Source: Pyrinomonadaceae bacterium
GTDB taxonomy: Bacteria > Acidobacteriota > Blastocatellia > Pyrinomonadales > Pyrinomonadaceae
Direction: 5' to 3'
DNA: 64,000 nucleotides
NCBI GenBank assembly: GCA_036277115.1
Contig: DASUNM010000015.1
Location: forward strand, 222,307 to 286,306
In this document: positions 25,929 to 36,041 of the stretch, piece by piece
Position numbering within the stretch: the stretch's first letter is position 1
How the letters are laid out: each line of letters begins with the position of its first letter
Program-made: the position numbers and the translations under genes
The notes under the pieces: generated by a model
What the model was told of the DNA's origin: nothing
The model's database searches: none
The model's input: the letters and a program-made list of their open reading frames with translations, nothing else

Positions 25929-26567
25929 TTACTGCTTCCGCGGCGCCTTCACCGTCAATTTCATGACTACTTCATCGCGAATCAAATCGTTTGCCTTGCC
26001 GGCATAGTTAATCCCAAAATCCTTGCGATTGATCGAGAACTCGGCGTTGACTGAGGCGGCATCCGGTGCCACCTGGATCGTCGCCGGAAAGCTGATCGAT
26101 TTCTTAACGCCGTGCAAATCCAGATTTCCGGTGACCGTGTGCGTAGCGCCGGCGGTGGTGGCCGGTTCGATCTTCGTTGAAGTGAAGTTTGCCTTCGGAT
26201 ATTTGGCGACGTCAAAAAAATCGGGAGTCTTCAAATGCGTCGTCAGGCCCTCTGCATCGGTCACGAGCGAGGTCGTGTCGATGTCGACCGTCACCCGGCT
26301 TTTTTCAACGCCTTCTTTGGCGAGTTCAACGGAGCCGCTGAACTGCTTGAACGAGCCGTTATGACTGCCCGTGACTTTCGATCCCACGAACTCAACTTTC
26401 GAATTCTCCGGGGTGATCGCCAGCGTCTCAGCGCCGGCAGTTTTCGCAGCATCCGGGGTCTGCGTCGCTTCGGAAACTGTCGCGTGCGGTTTGTTGTCGG
26501 CCGGATTGGCGCAGGCCACCATCGACGCGGCGAACGCCAGCATAAAAATCGCAAAGTACTTTTTCAT
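25929..26567 (-). CDS. YceI-family lipoprotein
   Basis: 212 residues with a lipobox (AASMVAC, Cys19), so it is anchored in a membrane after export. The mature part is a YceI lipocalin-like domain: ITPENSKVEFVGSKV, SVTVD-type strands (VTVDIDTTSLVTDAEGLTTHL), FDVAKYPKANFTSTKI, GNLDLHGVKKSISFPA and INRKDFGINY. Members bind isoprenoid lipids in the periplasm. Neighbouring genes do not reveal the ligand. Confidence 0.92.
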   Translation of the reverse strand: MKKYFAIFMLAFAASMVACANPADNKPHATVSEATQTPDAAKTAGAETLAITPENSKVEFVGSKVTGSHNGSFKQFSGSVELAKEGVEKSRVTVDIDTTSLVTDAEGLTTHLKTPDFFDVAKYPKANFTSTKIEPATTAGATHTVTGNLDLHGVKKSISFPATIQVAPDAASVNAEFSINRKDFGINYAGKANDLIRDEVVMKLTVKAPRKQ

Positions 26568-26652
26568 TCTCTAAGTTATTCCTTTCAGTTTCTGCCTTGG
26601 CAGCTTGGCACAGGCTCCTTGTTGTTACGAATTCGAAATTGAAAGAAAAGGG

Positions 26653-27936
26653 TCACAAATAAGACAGCCACCAATCTCGACGGCGGGCTTTTACCCCCGC
26701 GAACCACTTGCACAACGGATACAACAGCAGCACGCCGATAATCCAGCAAAGGTAAACCACCCAGATCGGAAAACCGACACCGTCCGGCATATTCGTGAAC
26801 TTATCCACCGGACTAGCAAATTGCCATGCGACGGGCTGGCCGGCAATGAGTCCGGCGATAACACCCATTAAGTGCGCGACGTACCACTGAAGCAGATAGA
26901 AAAACAGCGGCACCCGGCCGAATGTCACCAGCGCGTCGCGCAAGCGGGCGGCCAAAGATTTTGCCGAGGCAATCGCCGCGGGAAGTTTTTCGAAGAACGC
27001 CAAAGCCATTATCGAAGGACCCAACGTCATCAACAGGAAAAGCAGCGACGGCGGATACTTCGTCGTGTTCAGGAAAGACATCACCGTAAACAACGCGTTC
27101 TTCTGTGACGCCCACTGTGATGGATCCCCGTAGAGATTGATCGCCCGCAGAGCGAAGAACAAAGCGGTAGCCACGCCTCCAATAATCAAAAGCCAGCGAC
27201 GGCGCTCGCGCGCATCTTTCGTGTACAAAACGCCGAACGCATATCCCACCGCCATCACCCCAATCCACGGAATCAGCGAATAGATGACGACGACCACCGG
27301 ACTTGGATCTCCAAGAATTGGAAATACCTTGAAGGGTGATTGATGCAGCAGGATCCAAAGCTTTTGCGCGAACGTCGGCACCGGCGTTCCCGGACCGTTC
27401 CAGCCCGGTACTTCAAACCTGTCGAGCAGGTTATGAAGCGCGATCATCAACAAGCCGAACCCGGCAATCACTCTGATCGGCAGATGGATCAGCGCGGCCA
27501 GCACGATCATCGAGACGCCGAGCACCCAGATGACCTGGAGCATCGCCAGCAGACGAAAGTCCAGGTTGAACCACACGCCCCACTTCACGATCGTCAGCTC
27601 AAGCAGGATCAGCCAAAGCCCGCGCGTAACCAGAAACTTTGATAGTTCCTTCTTACTCTTACCGCGCGACAGTTGGAGGTACGTTCCGGTGCCGGCGAGA
27701 AAAACGAAGACAGGCGCGCAAAAATGTGTAATCCAGCGCGTAAAGAAAACCACGGGTGTCGTCTTTGTCAGATCGGTCGGATCGAAGTTGAACGCGCCGG
27801 AGTGAACAAAGTCGCGCGTGTGATCGAGCATCATGATCACCATCACGATGCCGCGCAGCAGATCGATGGAATCGATGCGTTGACGACCAGTTTGAGCGAC
27901 CGTATTGCGATTCGCGGCTGTTTCGGACTCGGGCAT
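26653..27936 (-). CDS. DUF1624-type multi-pass membrane protein (acyltransferase-like)
   Basis: 427 residues with about ten hydrophobic helices. The start [24 protein letters not shown] contains the (D/S)xLRG and DHTRDF motifs of the heparan-alpha-glucosaminide N-acetyltransferase and YeiB-like membrane families. Such proteins move an acetyl or acyl group across the membrane to a carbohydrate. A long periplasmic loop is missing compared with larger members. It starts 18 bases below the stop of the 151-residue partner gene on the same strand, so cotranscription is possible. Confidence 0.8.
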   Translation of the reverse strand: MPESETAANRNTVAQTGRQRIDSIDLLRGIVMVIMMLDHTRDFVHSGAFNFDPTDLTKTTPVVFFTRWITHFCAPVFVFLAGTGTYLQLSRGKSKKELSKFLVTRGLWLILLELTIVKWGVWFNLDFRLLAMLQVIWVLGVSMIVLAALIHLPIRVIAGFGLLMIALHNLLDRFEVPGWNGPGTPVPTFAQKLWILLHQSPFKVFPILGDPSPVVVVIYSLIPWIGVMAVGYAFGVLYTKDARERRRWLLIIGGVATALFFALRAINLYGDPSQWASQKNALFTVMSFLNTTKYPPSLLFLLMTLGPSIMALAFFEKLPAAIASAKSLAARLRDALVTFGRVPLFFYLLQWYVAHLMGVIAGLIAGQPVAWQFASPVDKFTNMPDGVGFPIWVVYLCWIIGVLLLYPLCKWFAGVKARRRDWWLSYL

Positions 27937-27954
27937 AATCAGCAGAAACTGAGA

Positions 27955-28410
27955 CTACTTAGGTGTAGAACCAATACGCTTCACCACGAAACCCTTGACG
28001 TTCTTGCCATCGTCGATTTCCTGCGTGACCTTAGCAGTGCCGGACAACATTTCGTCTGCCTCGATACCGACGACGTCTTCGCCCTTTTTCATCTTTTGAA
28101 ACACTTCGAGATAAGGTTTCAGTTCGTTGACTTGCTTTTCCACTTCAGCGGCCAGTTGGGGGTCGTTGGCTAGCTGCTCTTCGAGGATGTCTTGCAGAGC
28201 CCTTTCGTGGCGTTTAGGCTTTTGCTCAAAGTTCTTCATCGTCGAGGACGCCTCGTCATTTCCGATCCACTTGTCCTTCAAATATGTGACGAGTTGTTTT
28301 GTCTTTTCGTAGGCCTCCTGGCCGACGTGAGAGATCAATTCCTGGGCCCCCTTCGCGAAGTAGGGAGACACGACGCCGATTACCGTGGCGGCTAGTGTGA
28401 TGGGATCCAT
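27955..28410 (-). CDS. 151-residue putative partner of the divergent NACHT-WD40 protein
   Basis: It starts MDPITLAATVIGVVSPYFAKG, a hydrophobic N-terminal helix, followed by a long amphipathic, charged region (EAYEKTKQLVTYLKDKW, QLAAEVEKQVNELKPYL) and a short C-terminal beta-like segment (GTAKVTQEIDDGKNVKGFVV). GAGGAGG lies six bases before the ATG, a strong ribosome site. It is divergent from the STAND gene, with 138 bases between them. The layout is like small membrane-associated or effector-associated proteins found beside bacterial NLR-like genes; the C-terminal segment could be a homotypic beta or amyloid-type signalling motif. Function and partnership are inferred. Confidence 0.6.
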   Translation of the reverse strand: MDPITLAATVIGVVSPYFAKGAQELISHVGQEAYEKTKQLVTYLKDKWIGNDEASSTMKNFEQKPKRHERALQDILEEQLANDPQLAAEVEKQVNELKPYLEVFQKMKKGEDVVGIEADEMLSGTAKVTQEIDDGKNVKGFVVKRIGSTPK

Positions 28411-28432
28411 AATTCCTCCTCGGGAGCTAGAC

Positions 28433-28463
28433 TTGATTCATTGACGGCCAGCAATAATATAAT
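28433..28463 (+). promoter_or_regulatory. Candidate promoter in the divergent region of the STAND locus
   Basis: TATAAT lies at 28458-28463 with TTGATT at 28433-28438, a 19-base spacing that is longer than ideal. The region also reads TATATT-like on the other strand, so it may serve both genes. Weak evidence. Confidence 0.3.
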
Positions 28464-28548
28464 GCGGGCGCAGAATTGAGAAGATAGCGCCGTTCACCAA
28501 CCCACACATTGGATTTAAGACTACCCCGTTCGCCTCAGAAGGCTTGGC

Positions 28549-31500
28549 ATGAACAATCTCACAGAGTTCATCGCTGATCGCACCAAGGATTTCACCGGCC
28601 GCCAGTGGATTTTCGCTAAGCTGAACGATTGGCTGGCTCAGCCCGGATCGCCTTTCTTTCGGATCGAGGGTGGTCCCGGCACCGGGAAGTCGGCGCTCGC
28701 CGCCCGGCTTGTACAAATGAGCGATGGGCTAGTGCCGCCGGCATATCAGAATCTTGGCCCAAACATTCTCGCCTTTTATCACTTCTGTCGCACACCCGGC
28801 CGCAGCATCAGTCCGCAGTTTTTCGTGGAAGACTTGTCGCGCGGCCTGGCGAAACGGTATGCCGCGTTTACCAAAGAGTTGCTAAAGGTTGGCGATACCA
28901 ACGTCAATATCAGCGTCGTACAAAATCTGGGCGCGGTCGATAAAGCGACGGGGGTAGAGATCGCGGAGCTCCATGTCAGCAACCTGTCCAGCCGGGCGGC
29001 CTTTGACAGCATTGTGCGCGGACCGCTGGAAGGAATGTACACGGGGGGATTCAAAGAGCAGATTGTCATCTTGATAGATGGCCTCGATGAATCGCTGAGC
29101 TACGATGCGGAAAATACCATCGTGGCTTTGCTTGGACAGGCAACCGATCTGCCGTCGCAGGTTCGATTCGTTCTTACCAGCCGGCCCGACGAACGCATTA
29201 CGGCCGCTTTGGGTGAGCCGGATTTGGATCTGATCAAGAACGCCCCGGATAATGAAACTGACGTTTACGATTATGCCTTGAAGCGCTTGAGTCTCCTGCC
29301 TAAAGACCGGCAGGAAGCTTTGGCAGACCGACTCTCCAAAGCTGGAAAAGGAAACTTCCTTTACGTCCGCTATGTCCTGGACGATTTGCCGAAGGACCTT
29401 AGTAGTGAAATCGACCTGTCCAAACTGCCGCTGCCGAAGGACTTGTCTGGGATCTATCGGGAATTCATCCGGCGCGAGCTCGGCAAGAATAAAGGAGCGT
29501 GGTCCGAAAGATACCGGCCCGTCCTGGGCGCGGTCGCCGTCGCCCGCGGCGATGGTCTTACTCGATCGCAACTTGCCGGCGTAACCGGCATTGCTGAGTC
29601 GCACGCCGCGGACGTCTTAGAGGCCAGTATGCAGTATTTAAGCGGCCCGCAGCCCGAGGGCCCGTTTCGTATTTATCACCAATCATTTCGTGATTTCCTG
29701 TTTTCCGATCCGGAATTCCAGGTCTACCCGCATGAGGCCCACACCGCCGTCGCGCAGTTTTTTCTGACGACTTACAAAGACGCATGGGCAAGCTGCGAAG
29801 AAGAGTACGCCTTGCGGCACACGCCCCAGCATTTAATTGAGGCGCTTGGCCACCTGAATCAACCCGCGCAAAAATTGGCGCGCAAAAAGCCGGCGAAGGA
29901 TCTGACTGAATTGCTGACGGATCTGGCCTACGTCCTCGCGCGGATCTCGAGCGAACGAGGATTAACCGGCTCGCTCGAGCAGGACTACCGGCAGGCCGTG
30001 CGCTTATTGACGACAGGTGATGGCCCAGGCCTGGTCCGCGATTTTGATGATGCATTGCGGCGCGAAAGTCATTTCGTGCGCGAGCGGCCTAACAATGCTT
30101 ACGTTCAGCTGTTCAACCGGCTCTATCGCGGCCAGGACGGGGCGGTCGACAAACTTCTTGAAGGCTATGCACCCAAGCATGAAGGAGTTTGGCTCAGGCC
30201 GCTGCATGCCCTGCCAGTCGATCCGGCACTCCGTCGAACTTTTTACGCGAACCAACGCGAGTCCCACACTACCGGAAGCGTGAGCGTGACTCCCGACGGG
30301 CTCTTCGCGATTACGGGGGGGTGGGATGGCATGGTCCGTACGTGGGACCTTGAAGCCGGACAGATGATTCACAGTTGGAGACTGAGCATCGAACAACAGG
30401 AGTACCCTCTCAGTCCCGAGCAAGTGAAGATCTCACCGGACGGGAAGCAGGCCCTCACGCGATCTCGCGACAACATAGTTACCTTGTGGGATTCGACGAC
30501 TGGTTTGGAACTTCGGACGCTTAACAATGCAGCCGACCCCTGGCATGCGGTCGTGATCACCGCAGATTGGCGCCACGCCCTGGCGCTCGCAGGTAAAGGC
30601 CTGGTCAAACTTATCGAATTGGCAACCGGTAAGGTAATGGGTTCGTGGTCCATAGAACCGGCACGGTTTGTAACTGTTTCTCAGGATAGTCGCACCATCG
30701 CTGTCGCTTCGGGCCACGGGAACGCCATGGTCTGGAGTGTGCCTGGCCCACTGGAAGGTCTATTCGATCAAAGCGCAGGTGACAGTAGCTCAGGTTTGCC
30801 GCCTGCAGACGTGCGGCGCGTCGGTCAAGCGGCCTCGTCGCGAACAAGACAGAGCGACTGGGATAACGGTTGGGATGTGAGAAGCATAGGCCTGTCTGAA
30901 CATGGTGGTGTGCTGGCGCTGGCCTGCTATGACGGCATGCTACGCGTTTACGACACCGCCACAACAAAAGCTCTTTGGGAGAAGGCCGCCGACGATATGC
31001 TCCTGGATACCGTTGCGGTTTCAAAAGCAGAAAAACTGGTGATTTCGGGTGGAGGCGAAGGCATTGTACGTCTGTGGGATCTGGACACCGGAAACGAGCG
31101 CGCTGCGTTGCGCGGCCATACCGGGCACGTTCTCGAATTGGCATTAACCGCGGACGGTCAGCGCGTTGTCTCCGGCGGGGGCGAGGGTGCGCTGCGCGTG
31201 TGGGATGTGCGGTCGGGCCAATCACCTGATTTGCGCAAAGGCCACGAAGGCAAAGTAAAAGCATTGGCGATGTCGATCAGCGGTGACCGGGCAATCAGCG
31301 GCGCCGAAGACGGTTTCCTGCAATTATGGAACGTTGACACGGGCGAGGTGCTGCGGAAGTGGAAAGCTCATGACGAAGGCGTGAACGCCGTCCTGATCAC
31401 GGGCTCAGATACGGCGATCAGTGGCGGCGGCGATACACAGCTTTGCTTCTGGAATACTCAAACCGGAGAAGCGCTAAAGAAAATAACGATCGCCGAAGAC

Positions 31501-32148
31501 GCGACTATTGCTTCGCTCGCAGATGCCGGCGACGGCAAGGTGCTGGTGGGTTCCAGCGCCGGCGAGGTCTCACTGTGGCATCCGGACACGAAGCAACCGC
31601 TGGCTCTCATGAAAGACGATGCATCGAGTGTCGAAGGATTAGCTCTCTTACGCGACGCGCGCCAAATTGTTTCTAGTGGAGATGGCCATGTTCGTCTGTG
31701 GGACTTCGAATTTGAAAAATTCAGTCCTCGCCACCTCGGTGAGTGGGAGTCGATAGATCAAGCTGGAAACTTCCCCGCCACCAGCCCGTCATCGATTACC
31801 GGGATGGCAGTCGCGGCGGACGGTACCAAGGCGGCTATTTGCGATCTTGATGGCAGAATTTGGATTTATGATCTGAAGAAGGTGCAAATCTTTCCGCCTT
31901 TGGAAGGTCACGTCAATTATGTGGAGGGGTTGGCGATCTCTCCTGACGGGAAGCTGCTCCTTTCCGGAGGATGGGATGGAACGATGCGTTTGTGGGATCT
32001 GGATCAGCGAATCGAGGTGGGTTATTACGCGTGGCAGCTACCGATTGAGTCCTGTGCTTTTGGTTTTGACGGCCAGCAGTTACGAGCCGCGGCCGGCGAC
32101 GCGCGCGGCAATATCCTCTTCTTTCGCGTCGAGCATTTCAAAATATAA
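28549..32148 (+). CDS. NACHT-type STAND NTPase with C-terminal WD40 propeller
   Basis: 1199 residues. After only about 15 residues the NTPase begins (FTGRQWIFAKLNDWL). Walker A is GGPGTGKSA (41-49), Walker B is IVILIDGLDES (172-182) in the NACHT form DGLDE, and the sensor is FVLTSRPDER (208-216). A winged-helix and helical linker (about 300-560) contains RIYHQSFRDFLFS, typical of NACHT/WD proteins. From about 580 to the end there are roughly thirteen WD40 repeats ending in WD or equivalents (TWDL, LWDL, VWDV, LWNV, LWDF, LWDL). Such proteins sense a signal with the propeller and oligomerise on ATP binding. No N-terminal effector domain is present, so output must come from a partner. An AAGG site precedes the ATG. 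Confidence 0.92.
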   Translation: MNNLTEFIADRTKDFTGRQWIFAKLNDWLAQPGSPFFRIEGGPGTGKSALAARLVQMSDGLVPPAYQNLGPNILAFYHFCRTPGRSISPQFFVEDLSRGLAKRYAAFTKELLKVGDTNVNISVVQNLGAVDKATGVEIAELHVSNLSSRAAFDSIVRGPLEGMYTGGFKEQIVILIDGLDESLSYDAENTIVALLGQATDLPSQVRFVLTSRPDERITAALGEPDLDLIKNAPDNETDVYDYALKRLSLLPKDRQEALADRLSKAGKGNFLYVRYVLDDLPKDLSSEIDLSKLPLPKDLSGIYREFIRRELGKNKGAWSERYRPVLGAVAVARGDGLTRSQLAGVTGIAESHAADVLEASMQYLSGPQPEGPFRIYHQSFRDFLFSDPEFQVYPHEAHTAVAQFFLTTYKDAWASCEEEYALRHTPQHLIEALGHLNQPAQKLARKKPAKDLTELLTDLAYVLARISSERGLTGSLEQDYRQAVRLLTTGDGPGLVRDFDDALRRESHFVRERPNNAYVQLFNRLYRGQDGAVDKLLEGYAPKHEGVWLRPLHALPVDPALRRTFYANQRESHTTGSVSVTPDGLFAITGGWDGMVRTWDLEAGQMIHSWRLSIEQQEYPLSPEQVKISPDGKQALTRSRDNIVTLWDSTTGLELRTLNNAADPWHAVVITADWRHALALAGKGLVKLIELATGKVMGSWSIEPARFVTVSQDSRTIAVASGHGNAMVWSVPGPLEGLFDQSAGDSSSGLPPADVRRVGQAASSRTRQSDWDNGWDVRSIGLSEHGGVLALACYDGMLRVYDTATTKALWEKAADDMLLDTVAVSKAEKLVISGGGEGIVRLWDLDTGNERAALRGHTGHVLELALTADGQRVVSGGGEGALRVWDVRSGQSPDLRKGHEGKVKALAMSISGDRAISGAEDGFLQLWNVDTGEVLRKWKAHDEGVNAVLITGSDTAISGGGDTQLCFWNTQTGEALKKITIAEDATIASLADAGDGKVLVGSSAGEVSLWHPDTKQPLALMKDDASSVEGLALLRDARQIVSSGDGHVRLWDFEFEKFSPRHLGEWESIDQAGNFPATSPSSITGMAVAADGTKAAICDLDGRIWIYDLKKVQIFPPLEGHVNYVEGLAISPDGKLLLSGGWDGTMRLWDLDQRIEVGYYAWQLPIESCAFGFDGQQLRAAAGDARGNILFFRVEHFKI

Positions 32149-32206
32149 ATCAGCTACCCCGAAGTCACTGTGATTGTGCATCTTGCTCACTAGCTGAAAG
32201 GAAGTT

Positions 32207-32647
32207 ATGCCCGAAAAAGAGACGCTTGAACGAGCTAAGAAAGATAAGCGCGAAGGAAAAGCGCCCAGCACACAGGCCGGCGAATTTGTTCGTGAAGAGA
32301 TCGAGCACATTCGCGATGGCAAGCACGGCGCACGATCGGCAAAGCAGGCGATTGCGATTGGACTCTCAAAAGCCCGTCGCGCCGGCGTAGATCTTCCGCC
32401 GCCAAAGAAAGGGTCGAAGCGGATTAAAGAACAAGCGAAACGCGATCTGCGCAAAGGTAAGGGGGCAAAGAAGAAATCCACGAAGCGTTCGCGCGCCATG
32501 AGAGAAAAACTAAAGGACGAACCTCACAGCGCTGGTTCGAAACTCGCTCTGTCACGACAGGCTAAGAAAGCGGCGAAGAAACGTTCGGCGAAGGATCGTT
32601 CGCGCGCAGCTAAGAGGGCGGCGCGCACCCGGAAACGTAACAACTAG
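32207..32647 (+). CDS. DUF6496-type highly basic protein
   Basis: 146 residues, about a third Lys or Arg. The N-terminal part (PSTQAGEFVREEIEHIRDGKHGARSAKQAIAIGLSKARRAG) matches the DUF6496 pattern; the rest is a Lys/Arg/Ala-rich histone-H1-like tail (AKKKSTKRSRAM, RAAKRAARTRKR). It is likely a nucleic-acid-binding protein. It lies 58 bases after the STAND gene on the same strand, but a functional link is only suggested by position. An AAGGAAG site precedes the ATG. Confidence 0.75.
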   Translation: MPEKETLERAKKDKREGKAPSTQAGEFVREEIEHIRDGKHGARSAKQAIAIGLSKARRAGVDLPPPKKGSKRIKEQAKRDLRKGKGAKKKSTKRSRAMREKLKDEPHSAGSKLALSRQAKKAAKKRSAKDRSRAAKRAARTRKRNN

Positions 32648-32689
32648 GTTGATGCTTTACCTCAAAGTTCCCTGGAGTTCGAATAAATC

Positions 32690-32900
32690 CTTCAGCCCGG
32701 AGGGCTGATAGATAGTAGCCGGTGGTCGCAGACCACCGGAACCGCGGACCCAGTGAGTTGCATCCTGAAAGGATGCAAGAATTCGAGGATTATCTGGCAC
32801 CCCTCCAGGGTGCAACAAACGAACGCACCGATCCGGAGGTCTCCGCTTCGCTCCGACCTCCGGCTACTCTCTGTGAACCCTTCGGGTTGTGATACCAAGT
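32690..32900. repeat. Array of six hairpins
   Basis: In order: TCAGCCCGGAGGGCTGA; CCGGTGGTCGCAGACCACCGG; TTGCATCCTGAAAGGATGCA; GCACCCCTCCAGGGTGC; CCGGAGGTCTCCGCTTCGCT...CCGACCTCCGG; AACCCTTCGGGTT. It fills the gap between convergent genes. The fourth to sixth hairpins recur in diverged form at 37383-37470. Confidence 0.75.
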
Positions 32901-32957
32901 GAAGGTGAGGCCTTAAGCACTTTGAGGCAACGCCATGGGACGGCTCCGGAAAGCGAC

Positions 32958-33353
32958 CTACTCTACCAGTACGACAGCTTCACCTTTGACCACCGCTTCG
33001 CCGCGTTGATTAGTGCAAACTGTCTCCAGCGTCACGATTGGCTTGTCCGGGCGCACGGAGGTCACGGTTACGCGCGCCGTGATCGTATCGCCCGGAAAGA
33101 CAGGCGCAACAAATTTCAGGGTCTGGCTGAGGTAGATGCTGCCCAAGCCCGGCAATTCGTTGCCGATAACGTTCGAGATAAAAGACGACGTCAGCATCCC
33201 GTGCGCGATGCAACCGTGAAAACGGGTTCCCTTCGCGTAGCTTTGATCGAGGTGAATCGAATTTCGATCACCTGAAAGCTCCGCAAACTTCTCGATGTCG
33301 TTCTGGGTGATCGTCTTTGTGACTGCGGCTGTATCGCCGATTTTGCACTTCAT
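32958..33353 (-). CDS. MaoC-family (R)-specific enoyl hydratase
   Basis: 131 residues of a hot-dog fold. The hydratase motif is FAELSGDRNSIHLD, with the Asp and His active pair, followed by FHGCIAHGMLTSSFIS and FVAPVFPGD. It hydrates enoyl-CoA or enoyl-ACP in the cytoplasm, as in PhaJ-like enzymes. It starts 16 bases after serA ends on the same strand, so it is probably cotranscribed. Why it is paired with serine synthesis is not clear. Confidence 0.92.
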   Translation of the reverse strand: MKCKIGDTAAVTKTITQNDIEKFAELSGDRNSIHLDQSYAKGTRFHGCIAHGMLTSSFISNVIGNELPGLGSIYLSQTLKFVAPVFPGDTITARVTVTSVRPDKPIVTLETVCTNQRGEAVVKGEAVVLVE

Positions 33354-33369
33354 GGGTTTGTCTCGAACG

Positions 33370-34965
33370 CTAGAGTTCGATCTGGCGCAATGAGATCACT
33401 GGCTCGAGTTCAAGAAGCTTACCGGTCGTGGGCTCATCCAGCGCCCCGTCCACTTGAATGATTGCCATCGCTTCCCCGCCCCGTTCACGCCGGCCGAGAT
33501 GAAATGCGCTGATGTTGATGCCCGCGTCGCCGAGCACGCTGCCAACTCGCCCGATAACGCCGGGCACGTCGCGATTGTGCATCACCAGCATGTGGCCGCG
33601 GGGAATAGCCTCGATCCGAAAGCCGTTGATTCTGGTGAGACGGCCTTCGCGGTAACCTTCAGCGGTGTTGAAAACCGAGCCGGACGCGGTTTGCTCGCCG
33701 GTTGCCGTGACCACGGAAGTTCTTATCGCCGAGACGGCATTTGAACCACGCACATAAGATGTAGTCACCGCGATGCCGCGTTCGTCCGCAATCAGAAAAG
33801 CGTTGACGGCATTCACGCGCGCGCTGACATCGCGCAACAGACCGGCAAGAAATAAACGCGTGACCGGCGCGGCATCAACATCCACGAGTTCGCCGGCAAA
33901 CTCGAGCCGCACCTCGCGAACTGCGCTATCCGCCAACTGCGCCTGAAAACGTCCCAGACTTTCTGCGAGCGACAAGTACGGTTGCAACGTGGTCAGTTCG
34001 GCTGCGCCTACAGCCGGCATGTTCACGGCGCCTCGCAACGCTCCGGTCTGAAGGTAGTCACGCATCTGTTCAGCGACCGTGAAAGCGACGGCTTCCTGGG
34101 CTTCCGCCGTCGAAGCTCCGAGATGCGGCGTCGCGATTACCTGATCGAGACGCAGCAAAGGATGATCTGCCGGCGGCGGTTCCTTTTCAAAGACATCCAG
34201 CGCCGCGCCGGCGATCTTTCCGGATTGGATCGCGTCGTGCAACGCCGCCTCATCGACCAGCCCGCCGCGCGCGCAATTGATGACGCGCGCTCCGGTTTTC
34301 ATTTTGCCGAACGCCTCTGCATTAATCAGTCCCCGTGTTTCATTCGACAGCGGCGTGTGAATCGTCAGGAAATCAGCTCGCGCGAGTACTTCATCCAGCG
34401 ACCCGGTTTCGACTTCCGCTTCGCCCGCCGGCTGAATCGCAATGAAAGGATCGTGGGCCAGGGCTTTCATTCCCAGCGCCGCTGCCCGCTGTGCGACGGC
34501 GCGACCGATGCGGCCCAAGCCAATGATGCCGAGCGTTTTGCCGCGCAATTCCGCGCCGATAAAACGCTTTCGCTCCCAGTGCGCGGCTTTGACGCTGCTG
34601 TTGGCCTGCGCCACGTTACGCGCGAGCGCTACCAGGAGCGCGATAGTGTGCTCCGCAGTCGTGATCGTATTGCCGTCAGGCGCGTTCATGACGACGATTC
34701 CGTGTGCCGTCGCCGCCTGCACGTCGATGTTGTCAACGCCGACACCGGCGCGGCCGATCACTCGAAGTCTCGGCGCTGAATCCATTAACCCCGCGGTGAC
34801 CTTCGTTTCGCTCCGCACTACCAGCCCATCGCAATCGGCGAGGACGGTTTGTAACTCAGCCGGCGACAGACCCGTTCGCTTCTCGACCTCGAATCCGGCA
34901 TCACGCAACGGCTGAAGCCCGCTGTCACTAACATCATCGGCCACTAAAACCTTCGGTGCACTCAT
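33370..34965 (-). CDS. serA: D-3-phosphoglycerate dehydrogenase (SerA, long form)
   Basis: First enzyme of serine biosynthesis, oxidising 3-phosphoglycerate with NAD. About 531 residues from the ATG at 34965 ([12 protein letters not shown]); the frame start at 35013 is less likely. NAD site [14 protein letters not shown], catalytic segments [29 protein letters not shown] and [13 protein letters not shown], then the ASB domain and an ACT domain ([16 protein letters not shown]...[11 protein letters not shown]). The ACT domain implies feedback control by serine. It is divergent from the CorA gene. Confidence 0.96.
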   Translation of the reverse strand: MSAPKVLVADDVSDSGLQPLRDAGFEVEKRTGLSPAELQTVLADCDGLVVRSETKVTAGLMDSAPRLRVIGRAGVGVDNIDVQAATAHGIVVMNAPDGNTITTAEHTIALLVALARNVAQANSSVKAAHWERKRFIGAELRGKTLGIIGLGRIGRAVAQRAAALGMKALAHDPFIAIQPAGEAEVETGSLDEVLARADFLTIHTPLSNETRGLINAEAFGKMKTGARVINCARGGLVDEAALHDAIQSGKIAGAALDVFEKEPPPADHPLLRLDQVIATPHLGASTAEAQEAVAFTVAEQMRDYLQTGALRGAVNMPAVGAAELTTLQPYLSLAESLGRFQAQLADSAVREVRLEFAGELVDVDAAPVTRLFLAGLLRDVSARVNAVNAFLIADERGIAVTTSYVRGSNAVSAIRTSVVTATGEQTASGSVFNTAEGYREGRLTRINGFRIEAIPRGHMLVMHNRDVPGVIGRVGSVLGDAGINISAFHLGRRERGGEAMAIIQVDGALDEPTTGKLLELEPVISLRQIEL

Positions 34966-35069
34966 CGTGCGCGGATTATATCGGTTTTTCCCAAGCGGCG
35001 TCGTTCGCGCCACTAGTGATACACTGCCGCAAACGATTTTGTTACGCAGTGCGGTCCGGAGAGATCGAC

Positions 35070-36041
35070 TTGATTACCGTAACCTGCCTCAACACCGCGA
35101 CGAAGGAAATCTCAGAGAACTGTCCGGTGCCGGACATCAGTGACCTTCGTCAGGATTCTCAGCATGTAATTTGGGCCGACGTCAGCGATCCCACGAGCCA
35201 GGACTTTACGGACCTGGCTGAAGAGTTCGACTTCCATCATCTGTCGATCGAAGACTGCCGCAACGAGCATCAGCGACCGAAGGTTGAGGAATATTCCGGC
35301 TACTATTTCATTGTGCTCTATGAAGCCAGTCTGGTCGGCCCGAACGACGCGTTGGAGTTGCGCGAACTGAATATTTTTCTCGGCAAGAACTTTCTGGTCA
35401 CGGTTCACAGTCGCCCGATCCGCGCTATCGCCACCGCGCGCCGCCTTTGGGAAGAGTGGCTCGATAGATCGGAAGCGGGCGCGGGACTGCTGGCTTACCT
35501 GCTCATCGATGCCACGGTTGATGATTATCTTCCCCTCCTCGACATCATCAGCGAGCGGATGGACGATTTAGAGGATTCGATATTCGGCGAATGGCGCGCT
35601 GCGGTCATTGAAGAAATATTCATGATCAAGAAGAAGTTGCTTTACCTGCGCCGCGCCATTACGCCCCTCCGCGATGTTTTTAATACCCTGCTCAGGCGTG
35701 AACAGCCGATCTTTCCGCGCGAGACCCATGTTTATTTCCAGGACGTTTTTGATCATCTGATTCGCGTCGCCGACAACATCGACACGCTGCGCGATATGTT
35801 GAGCTCAACGATGGACGCTTACTTATCGGTCTCAGGAAATCGTATGAACAAAGTAATGAAGCGCCTGACTTCAGTCTCAACGATTCTGATGTCGGTGACT
35901 TTGATCGCGGGCATCTACGGCATGAACTTCGTGTTTATGCCTGAGTTAAGATGGCGCTACGGATACGTATTCGCGCTCTTGAGTATCGTCGCCGTCGGCC
36001 TGGCGCTGTATGCTTATCTGAAGAAAGTGGATTGGTTGTGA
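35070..36041 (+). CDS. CorA-family magnesium/divalent cation transporter, copy 1
   Basis: About 323 residues from a TTG at 35070 with GGAGAG six bases upstream; the frame is open from 34956, overlapping serA. The N-terminal cytoplasmic domain has [20 protein letters not shown], followed by a long stalk helix. The two transmembrane helices at the C-terminus carry the selectivity motif YGMNF, followed by MPEL. It lets Mg2+ or related ions in down the potential. Its stop overlaps the start of the following small gene by GTGA, so the genes are coupled. Confidence 0.93.
   Translation: MITVTCLNTATKEISENCPVPDISDLRQDSQHVIWADVSDPTSQDFTDLAEEFDFHHLSIEDCRNEHQRPKVEEYSGYYFIVLYEASLVGPNDALELRELNIFLGKNFLVTVHSRPIRAIATARRLWEEWLDRSEAGAGLLAYLLIDATVDDYLPLLDIISERMDDLEDSIFGEWRAAVIEEIFMIKKKLLYLRRAITPLRDVFNTLLRREQPIFPRETHVYFQDVFDHLIRVADNIDTLRDMLSSTMDAYLSVSGNRMNKVMKRLTSVSTILMSVTLIAGIYGMNFVFMPELRWRYGYVFALLSIVAVGLALYAYLKKVDWL

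Noticed and set aside
32690..32900. CRISPR array
   Set aside because: The units are different hairpins rather than a constant repeat with unique spacers, and no cas gene is present.
34966..35069. Riboswitch (Mg2+ sensing) before the first CorA gene
   Set aside because: The gap to the divergent serA is about 100 bases and shows no conserved M-box-like structure that I can identify.
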